DNA of 10,822 bases from Planctomycetota bacterium. GTDB taxonomy: Bacteria > Planctomycetota > Planctomycetia > Pirellulales > Lacipirellulaceae. Location of the stretch: contig JAJDEE010000183.1 of the NCBI GenBank assembly GCA_029259975.1, positions 1 through 10,822 on the forward strand. Direction: 5' to 3'. The position numbers were made by a program, and so were the translations under genes. The notes under the pieces are model-generated. The model was not told the origin of the DNA, did no database searches, and saw only the letters and a program-made list of their open reading frames with translations. Shown here in pieces: positions 5,692 through 10,822 of this stretch (position 1 is its first letter; each line of letters opens with the position of its first letter).

Positions 5692-6435
5692 ATGGGTCGT
5701 TTGGACGGAAAGGCTGCCTTAGTGACCGGTGCCTCGCGGGGCATCGGTCGAGCGATCGCCGTGGAATTGGCTCGAGAAGGTGCCAAGGTCGCGGTGAACT
5801 ATCAAAGTAGCGATGCAAAAGCACAAGCTGTGGTAGACGAGATCAGCAAACTTGGTGGTACAGCAATACTCGCCAAGGCAAATCTCGCCGACCGAGAGTC
5901 GGCCCGCGCGATGGTCAAAAACGTAGCAGAAGAGTTAGGCGGCCTCGACATTCTAGTCAACAACGCTGGGATTACCCGTGATCGTTCGCTACGTAAGATG
6001 ACGGACGAGCAGTGGGAAGAAGTCATCGGGACCAATCTAAACGGCTACTTTTACACGACTTCGGCTGCCATTCCGATAATGACGGAAGGAAATTTCGGAC
6101 GCATCGTCAACATTAGCTCGATGAACGGTCAGATCGGCGCATTTGGCCAGGCGAACTACAGCGCGAGCAAGGGAGGGATTATCGCCTTCACCAAAACGGC
6201 CGCGCTAGAGTTGGCACCAACCGGCATCACCGTGAACACCGTCTCGCCTGGTTTTACTGAGACCGACATGTTTGCAGAAGTGCCCGAGAAGGTCCAGGAA
6301 TCGATCAAAAAACGGATACCGATGGGGCGCTTTGGTCAGCCCGCAGAAATCGCAAAAGCTGTCAGTTTTCTAATCACTGACGGCGACTATATCACGGGGC
6401 AACAGATTAATGTCAATGGTGGAGCGTACATGTAG
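5692..6435 (+). CDS. phaB: Acetoacetyl-CoA reductase (short-chain dehydrogenase)
   Basis: The 247-residue SDR enzyme is expected to reduce acetoacetyl-CoA to (R)-3-hydroxybutyryl-CoA with NADPH. The nucleotide-binding motif TGASRGIG lies at residues 12-19, NNAG at 90-93, and the catalytic set is Asn115, Ser143, Tyr156 and Lys160 (YSASK). The stretch NISSMNGQIGAFGQANYS closely follows the PhaB pattern (NGQxGxFGQxNYS), which favours PhaB over the related fatty-acid reductase FabG. The C-terminus NVNGGAYM is also typical. The ATG at 5692 follows GGGAG (5680-5684) at seven bases. A GTG at 5686 is in frame but overlaps the ribosome-binding site. Position between phaA and phaE/phaC supports the role; cofactor preference is inferred. 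Confidence 0.92.
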   Translation: MGRLDGKAALVTGASRGIGRAIAVELAREGAKVAVNYQSSDAKAQAVVDEISKLGGTAILAKANLADRESARAMVKNVAEELGGLDILVNNAGITRDRSLRKMTDEQWEEVIGTNLNGYFYTTSAAIPIMTEGNFGRIVNISSMNGQIGAFGQANYSASKGGIIAFTKTAALELAPTGITVNTVSPGFTETDMFAEVPEKVQESIKKRIPMGRFGQPAEIAKAVSFLITDGDYITGQQINVNGGAYM

Positions 6436-6504
6436 CGTGTTGCACGCCAAAGAGTGCCGGCTTCCATTCCGCTCGACAATCTTATTTAGTGAAAGGCTCA
6501 AGTC

Positions 6505-6855
6505 ATGAGTGAAGATAAAGAATCTTTCAATCCGTTCGACCCAACCGGAATGTTCAAAGAGATGCGCGACACAAACATAGATGCTTGGGCGAAGATGATG
6601 GGCAAAGCCGTCCAGACCGACGTCTATGCCGAGTCGACTGGTCGGATGCTTGACGCATGGTTGAGTAGCTCCACTCCCGTTCGCAAGATGCTAGACAAGA
6701 GCATGTCGCAAGCATTGGCGAACCTGAAGATGCCCTCGTCCGACGATATCACACGACTGGCAGAGCGGCTGACCAACATTGAGATGCGTTTAGACGATCT
6801 GGACGCAAAGCTAGATACTTTCTTGAGCAAGCTGAGCGACGGCCGTTCCGAGTAG
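6505..6855 (+). CDS. phaE: Short PhaE-like subunit of class III PHA synthase
   Basis: The 116-residue protein carries a tryptophan-containing amphipathic region (FKEMRDTNIDAWAKMMGKAV, then YAESTGRMLDAWLSSSTPVR) and a C-terminal MPSSDDITRLAERLTNIEMR heptad-like segment that resembles the end of PhaE. Known PhaE proteins such as that of Allochromatium are roughly three times longer, so this looks like a minimal form holding mostly the C-terminal, PhaC-contacting part. Residues 79-110 are predicted coiled coil. The start at 6505 has GAAAGG (6491-6496) eight bases upstream. Its position directly before a class III phaC matches the usual phaE-phaC pairing. It could also be described as a phasin-like granule protein; the sequence alone does not separate these. 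Confidence 0.75.
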   Translation: MSEDKESFNPFDPTGMFKEMRDTNIDAWAKMMGKAVQTDVYAESTGRMLDAWLSSSTPVRKMLDKSMSQALANLKMPSSDDITRLAERLTNIEMRLDDLDAKLDTFLSKLSDGRSE

Positions 6856-6898
6856 TGGTGTACTGATTCAAAACACCTTGGGTTGAGAGGATACCAAC

Positions 6899-8011
6899 AT
6901 GAACGACACACAAAACGGTCAAGTGGAAATTCCTTCGTTTTCTGATATCAGCGAAGGATGGCACGATTTGGCTCGGAATACTCAAACGTTCAATCGGTTA
7001 CTCAACACCGATGCTTCAATTGCGCAAACCCCAAAAGAGCTGATTTGGACATTGAACAAAGCAAAGCTGTATCGCTACGTTCCTGTCCGCCCTCGCGAAG
7101 AGCGTCATGCGACTCCGTTGTTGCTGGTATTTGCAATCATGAATCGGCCGCACGTGCTTGATTTGCGGCCAGGCCATAGCTTTGCCGAGTACATGCTCGA
7201 CAAGGGCTACGATCTGTACTTGCTCGATTGGGGCGAGCCGGGGCCAGAAGACAAGAATCTCGATTTTGATGACTACACGCTCGAATACCTACCGCGAGTC
7301 ATCCGCAAGCTCAAGGCGGTTTCCGGGTCCAACGAATTCAGCATCCTCGGCTGGTGCTTGGGAGCCTTGATTAGCACCCTCTACGCCTCGCTGCGTCCAG
7401 ACGATGGCCTGCGAAATTTAATCTTGCTGACGGCACCGCTCGACTTTTCAGACAAGAAGTCGAGTGGATTCATTCGTTGGACGAGCGATCCCAATTTCAA
7501 ACCTGAGTCGATTGTCGAAGCTTTCGGCAACGTTCCCGGCGAGATGATCGATAGTGGAGCGAAGATGCTCAAACCTATCGAGAATTTTATCGGCACCTAT
7601 ACCATGTTGTGGGACAACATTGAGAGTACGAAACGAACCGACGCTTGGCATGCCATGAATACGTGGGTGCGAGACATTATCCCCATGGCCGGCGCTGCCT
7701 ACCAACAATTAATCAACGAGTTCTACAAAGAAAACAAGCTGGTCGAGGGCCGGTTGAAAATCCGCGGCGAACGGGTCGACCTCAGCCGACTGACGGCCAA
7801 TCTATTTAATGTGATTGCTGAGTCAGATCACATCACGCCCCCCTGTCAGTCGGAAGGAATTATGGACCTCGTCGGTAGCGAGGACAAGGAACTCTTTCGG
7901 GTTCGCGGAGGTCATATCGGCATTATGGCGGGGAGTGGTGCGGAAAAGAACACTTGGCCACACCTCGACGGATGGTTGGCACCGCGCTCGCAACAGACCG
8001 GTGAAGGATAG
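6899..8011 (+). CDS. phaC: Class III poly(3-hydroxyalkanoate) synthase, catalytic subunit
   Basis: It polymerises (R)-3-hydroxyacyl-CoA on the surface of PHA granules. The 370-residue length fits class III (about 355) and not class I or II (about 560-600). The lipase-like box reads GWCLG with nucleophile Cys153. The triad is completed by Asp310 in ESDHITPP and His339 in RGGHIGIM, spaced as in Allochromatium PhaC. Also typical are YDLYLLDWGEPGPED (104-118) and DDYTLEYLP. The ATG at 6899 follows GAGAGG (6885-6890) at eight bases. It lies 43 bp after the phaE-like gene, whose product is probably needed for activity, and 5 bp before the next gene. Confidence 0.95.
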   Translation: MNDTQNGQVEIPSFSDISEGWHDLARNTQTFNRLLNTDASIAQTPKELIWTLNKAKLYRYVPVRPREERHATPLLLVFAIMNRPHVLDLRPGHSFAEYMLDKGYDLYLLDWGEPGPEDKNLDFDDYTLEYLPRVIRKLKAVSGSNEFSILGWCLGALISTLYASLRPDDGLRNLILLTAPLDFSDKKSSGFIRWTSDPNFKPESIVEAFGNVPGEMIDSGAKMLKPIENFIGTYTMLWDNIESTKRTDAWHAMNTWVRDIIPMAGAAYQQLINEFYKENKLVEGRLKIRGERVDLSRLTANLFNVIAESDHITPPCQSEGIMDLVGSEDKELFRVRGGHIGIMAGSGAEKNTWPHLDGWLAPRSQQTGEG

Positions 8012-8016
8012 CCAAC

Positions 8017-9555
8017 ATGGTTGCTTTGATGAACTGGAACGGACTGTTAGACGAAACCGCACTTGCCTCGCTCTTAGCCGCAGACAAACGACACTTTGCG
8101 AAACCCGTCTGCGATGGTTTGGCAGTCTTCCTGGAAGGCCTGCCAGCGTCGCGGCAAGCTCACCTACTTTCTCAGCAGGCAATACTAAGTCCGGCCGTTG
8201 GAATCTCGGCGCGGATAGGACTACTGGCTCGGGGTTGCCCTGTGCTGCAAAAGATCGGCCAAGTGTTGGCAAGAGATCAGCGTCTTTCCTCCGAACTACG
8301 GCAGGAACTACGACAGTTGGAGTCGTTGTCGCCTAGCGTACCCCAGCATACCATCCAGAAAATTCTCGACAAAGAACTAGGCTCACTCGACAAGCTGGGC
8401 ATTCGCTTGGCTCCAGCCGCAATCGCTGAGGCTAGCGTGGCGGTTGTTATTCCATTCACCAAACAGACGAACGGAACAAAAGAACATGGGGTCTTCAAAG
8501 TTTTGAAGCCCGACATTGAAAAACAACTTGAAGAAGAGCTGCAGCTTTTGGAACGTGTTGGAATACATCTCGACGAACGCTGCGACGAGCTGAAAATTCC
8601 ACACCTCGACTACCAGGAAGCATTTCAGTTGGTTCGCGACAAGCTACTGGGAGAGATTCGACTCGACGAGGAGCAAGACAAGTTGCGTGCGGCCCAGGAA
8701 TTTTACGCTGACGAAGATCGGGTACAGATTCCTAGCGTGTTTGATTGCTGTACTCCCCGCATCACTGCCATGCAGCGTGTCTGGGGCGACAAGATCACCA
8801 ATCACCCGTTTACCGAAACTCGCGATCGGCACCGTTTAGCAAAACTCCTAATCGACGCAACTATCGCAAAGCCTGTATTTGCGAAGCAGAGACGAGCCTT
8901 ATTTCACTGCGATCCTCATGCCGGCAATATTTTTCTCACCACCGACGGGCGCCTAGCACTTCTCGACTGGAGTCTGGTGGGGTGGCTCGACGAGCAGTCG
9001 AGAGCGGCAATCGTGCAAATCATGCTTGGCGCTGCCACGCAAGACAAACAGCGAATGTTCGAGGTGCTGAATCAAATGTCTGCCCGAGGTCACGTTGATC
9101 AGACGAAGATGCGAGAGATTCTTAAACGCTCGCTAAAAAATATTCGACGAGGCCAATTCCCTGGGCTTACCTGGCTGCTTGGCTTATTGGACGAAATCGT
9201 TCATGACGCCGGGCTTCGTTTGGCAGTCGATCTGATGATGTTTCGCAAGTCTCTCTACACGTTATCAGGAGTTGTGGCAGAAGTGGGAGCCAGTGCCGAG
9301 GCTTTTGATCGAGTACTGACAGTGAGGTTTGTCCAGCATTTGGTGCTAGAATGGCCTTCACGTTGGTTTACGATGCCATATTCTCGCAATTTCGCTACGC
9401 ACCTCTCGAATTTTGACCTGACAAAGGCGATACTGAGTAGCCCAGCTTCCGTCGCACGGTTTTGGATGGGGCAAGGCTCCGATTTTGTGGACGCGTTTCG
9501 ACATTCACAAGCTGCACTAACTACGACTTTCAATACCGCGAGGAGTGAAGATTGA
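8017..9555 (+). CDS. Divergent UbiB/AarF/ABC1-family protein kinase-like protein
   Basis: The 512-residue product has the ABC1 layout: the family KxGQ motif at residues 79-82 (QKIGQVLARDQRLSSELRQE), an alanine-rich loop at about 137-144 (AEASVAVV), the VFKVLKP strand with candidate ATP lysine Lys161, the catalytic-loop FHCDPHAGN (296-304), and the metal-binding position Asp317. Departures from the family are LDWSLVG in place of LDFGxxG, and AVV instead of AQVH in the loop. Characterised members support quinone synthesis or lipid handling and may act as ATPases. Here the gene is packed between phaC (5 bp gap) and a biotin carrier gene (4-base overlap), so a job tied to PHA granules or acyl-CoA metabolism is possible but unproven. 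The C-terminal 150 residues are not recognised beyond the family. Confidence 0.85.
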   Translation: MVALMNWNGLLDETALASLLAADKRHFAKPVCDGLAVFLEGLPASRQAHLLSQQAILSPAVGISARIGLLARGCPVLQKIGQVLARDQRLSSELRQELRQLESLSPSVPQHTIQKILDKELGSLDKLGIRLAPAAIAEASVAVVIPFTKQTNGTKEHGVFKVLKPDIEKQLEEELQLLERVGIHLDERCDELKIPHLDYQEAFQLVRDKLLGEIRLDEEQDKLRAAQEFYADEDRVQIPSVFDCCTPRITAMQRVWGDKITNHPFTETRDRHRLAKLLIDATIAKPVFAKQRRALFHCDPHAGNIFLTTDGRLALLDWSLVGWLDEQSRAAIVQIMLGAATQDKQRMFEVLNQMSARGHVDQTKMREILKRSLKNIRRGQFPGLTWLLGLLDEIVHDAGLRLAVDLMMFRKSLYTLSGVVAEVGASAEAFDRVLTVRFVQHLVLEWPSRWFTMPYSRNFATHLSNFDLTKAILSSPASVARFWMGQGSDFVDAFRHSQAALTTTFNTARSED

Positions 9556-9965
9556 AATTACGGATCACAGTTGATGGCAAGACCTATGAGGTCGAGGCCG
9601 AAATTATTGAGCAGGACCAACCCTACCGTGGGTCACTGCCGCCGGTCCCCCTGGCACATGCAGCCGCTGACAGCGTAATCCATGCTGCGCCTGTTACCGC
9701 TGCAACACCCCTCGCGGCGCAACCTCCTGCTGCTGTTGGGTCGGCGGATGATAGTAAAGCATTCCGAAGTCCGATATCGGGCGTGGTTGTGCGAGTGTCA
9801 ACCCAAGTTGGGCAATCAGTGCAAGTGGGTGATGAATTGATGGTAGTAGAGGCTATGAAAATGGAAACGGTGCTAACGGCACTAGGTCCGGGAAAAGTTG
9901 CCAAGGTCCATGCCGCCGCTGGCGACTCGGTCCAAGTGACTCAAACCTTAGTGGAATTCGAGTGA
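9552..9965 (+). CDS. Biotin carboxyl carrier protein (biotinyl-domain subunit of an acyl-CoA carboxylase)
   Basis: The 137-residue protein has an N-terminal MKLRITVDGKTYEVEAEI strand typical of the carrier subunits of propionyl-CoA carboxylase and methylmalonyl-CoA transcarboxylase. An Ala/Pro-rich linker follows (about residues 35-68), then a C-terminal biotinyl domain. The biotinylated lysine is Lys103 in EAMKMET. The chosen TTG start overlaps the previous stop as TTGA and is served by AGGAG (9541-9545), so translation is probably coupled. With the epimerase and mutase next door, the likely target is propionyl-CoA to methylmalonyl-CoA. No biotin carboxylase or carboxyltransferase gene is in the window; they could lie downstream or elsewhere. 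Confidence 0.9.
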   Translation: MKLRITVDGKTYEVEAEIIEQDQPYRGSLPPVPLAHAAADSVIHAAPVTAATPLAAQPPAAVGSADDSKAFRSPISGVVVRVSTQVGQSVQVGDELMVVEAMKMETVLTALGPGKVAKVHAAAGDSVQVTQTLVEFE

Positions 9966-10008
9966 GTTTCAAAAGTAATTGTGCGAATACGGCAACGGAA
10001 ATACGGTT

Positions 10009-10422
10009 ATGAAGACTGTCAAATCACTAAATCATATCGGCATCGCCGTGCGTTCGATCGAAGCACAGCGACCGTTCTACGAAGATGCTTTGGGTGCAGA
10101 GTTCGAAGGCATTGAGGAAGTGCCCAGCCAACACGTGAGAGTTGCATTTTTTCGCGTGGATAACGTGCGACTCGAATTACTGGAATCAACCGACCCCGAC
10201 GGACCGATCGCAAAATTTCTTGATAAGCGAGGCGAAGGGTTGCATCACCTTGCCTTTACGGTCGACGACATCCAAGCCCGGATTGATCAACTCAAAGAAT
10301 CGGGGTTGCGTATGATCGATGATCAACCTCGAGGTGGTGCGCATCACATGCAGATCGCATTTATACATCCCAAAAGCTCACACGGTGTACTCACCGAACT
10401 TTGCGAGCCTGCTAAGAGCTAA
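10009..10422 (+). CDS. mce: Methylmalonyl-CoA epimerase
   Basis: The 137-residue vicinal-oxygen-chelate protein interconverts (S)- and (R)-methylmalonyl-CoA. It has paired modules: LNHIGIAVRSIEAQRPFYED at the start and GLHHLAFTVDDIQARIDQLK in the second half. Likely metal ligands are His9, His80 and Glu130 (VLTELCE), with the ELLES strand (Glu56) at the remaining site. PRGGAHHMQIAFIHPKSSHG is also typical of the family. The ATG at 10009 is preferred to a TTG at 9979 because similarity begins at MKTVKSLNH. The ribosome-binding site is weak. It lies 43 bp after the carrier gene and is followed, after a repeat element, by the mutase. Confidence 0.94.
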   Translation: MKTVKSLNHIGIAVRSIEAQRPFYEDALGAEFEGIEEVPSQHVRVAFFRVDNVRLELLESTDPDGPIAKFLDKRGEGLHHLAFTVDDIQARIDQLKESGLRMIDDQPRGGAHHMQIAFIHPKSSHGVLTELCEPAKS

Positions 10423-10465
10423 GGAAAGAGTCCGTAGTCACCAAATTACGATCCAATAGACAAAA

Positions 10466-10697
10466 AACGTTAGTGGCCGTTCACGGCCCTAGCTTGAACA
10501 GAGTCTCACGCAAAGGCGCGAAGGCGCTAAGCAAGGAAGAACGTAAAGGTAAGGGAATCATGCAAAGACACAAAGACAGCAGGGGAGAATAGATAATGGT
10601 TACTGGACTACGTTTCGTTGTTATTGACGGATTTCTCCCTTTGCGCCTTCGCGTCTTTGCGTGAGTTTTCATTTTTTCGTGAACGGTTACAAACGTT
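10466..10697. repeat. 232-bp MITE-like inverted-repeat element between mce and mutA
   Basis: The outer arms at 10466-10486 and 10677-10697 match inversely at 17 of 21 positions (shared AACGTT and CCGTTCACG blocks). The inner arms at 10505-10531 and 10639-10665 match at 25 of 27, both of the CTCACGCAAAG..CGCGAAGGCGC type. A decayed direct copy lies at 10557-10579 (15 of 23 positions match the left inner arm). The inner sequence resembles a widespread intergenic repeat type in diverse bacteria. There is no transposase. The element fills most of the 282-bp gap and ends seven bases before the mutase ATG. Confidence 0.8.
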
Positions 10698-10704
10698 GAT
10701 TACT

Positions 10705-10822
10705 ATGCTCGATCCAGAATTTTCCATCCACGACGATTTCCCGCCTGTTCAATACGAGCAGTGGAAAGAATTGGCCAAAGCCGCTCTGCATGGAGCGCCG
10801 TTCGACAAAAAACTGGTCACAC
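10705..10822 (+). CDS. mutA: Methylmalonyl-CoA mutase small (beta) subunit, N-terminal part
   Basis: Only the first 39 codons are in the window. The stretch FPPVQYEQWKELAKAALHGA, followed by PFDKKLVT, matches the conserved N-terminus of the mutase family, especially the non-catalytic small subunit, where it precedes the barrel domain. The enzyme isomerises (R)-methylmalonyl-CoA to succinyl-CoA using B12 bound by the large subunit, which would be expected next. The ATG at 10705 fits the family start, but no Shine-Dalgarno sequence is visible; the repeat element occupies that position. A TTG at 10696 is in frame but falls inside the repeat. Small rather than large subunit is a judgement from the N-terminus only. 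Confidence 0.85.
   Translation, partial: MLDPEFSIHDDFPPVQYEQWKELAKAALHGAPFDKKLVT

Noticed and set aside
7823..8336. Frames on both strands across the phaC/UbiB-like junction
   Set aside because: These overlap two well-supported genes in other frames and have no family resemblance.
9979..10008. TTG start for methylmalonyl-CoA epimerase
   Set aside because: The added ten residues are not part of the family and the ATG at 10009 gives the normal N-terminus.
10481..10672. Minus-strand 63-codon frame beginning MKTHAKTRRRKG
   Set aside because: It is a translation of the inverted repeat; the same type of peptide arises wherever this intergenic repeat occurs and is not a real gene.
1..10822. Search for tRNA, rRNA, CRISPR array, riboswitch or transposase
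   Set aside because: No cloverleaf, rRNA-like block, regularly spaced repeats, known riboswitch core or transposase motif was seen by eye.

Overview
The window most likely comes from a planctomycete of the Pirellulales type. The main clue is a leftover Ser/Thr-kinase tail (IPRDxxTICLKC ... GEPIRARP) typical of the large planctomycete kinase families. Supporting clues are the BlaI/M56 repressor-protease pair and frequent CGATCG-type words. This placement is an inference; there is no rRNA or other phylogenetic marker.

Left part (1-1992). On the minus strand lies a blaI-blaR1 type pair. The repressor gene (981-1373) precedes an M56 membrane metalloprotease that runs off the left edge (1-852). 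Upstream of blaI is a clear promoter/operator: two copies of TACTGG-N4-CCAGTA with centres 32 bp apart, one inside the spacer of a TTGACA-16-TAGAAT promoter and the other just past the expected transcription start. The blaI-blaR gap holds a near-perfect hairpin repeat. A kinase-tail remnant follows on the plus strand.

Middle part (2040-3912), minus strand. Three genes read in the same direction: a short fragment of pyruvate:ferredoxin oxidoreductase (NifJ/PFOR) that starts with its own ribosome-binding site, a dihydroorotate-dehydrogenase-like flavoprotein of the kind found beside nifJ, and a stand-alone cyclic-nucleotide-binding domain protein. The NifJ fragment has lost one cluster cysteine and ends just before the second Fe-S motif. 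Its stop codon overlaps the start of the next gene.

Right part (4428-10822), plus strand. This is a polyhydroxyalkanoate (PHA) locus running into a propionyl/methylmalonyl-CoA module: phaA thiolase, phaB reductase, a very short PhaE-like subunit, class III phaC synthase, a divergent UbiB/AarF-family kinase-like protein, a biotin carboxyl carrier protein, methylmalonyl-CoA epimerase, and the start of the methylmalonyl-CoA mutase small subunit. The first enzymes condense and reduce acetyl-CoA to (R)-3-hydroxyacyl-CoA, and PhaC/PhaE polymerise it. The distal genes interconvert propionyl-, methylmalonyl- and succinyl-CoA, so the cluster may link odd-chain carbon flow to polymer composition. A 232-bp inverted-repeat element separates the epimerase from the mutase and ends 7 bases before the mutase start codon.

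No tRNA, rRNA, CRISPR array or transposase gene was seen.
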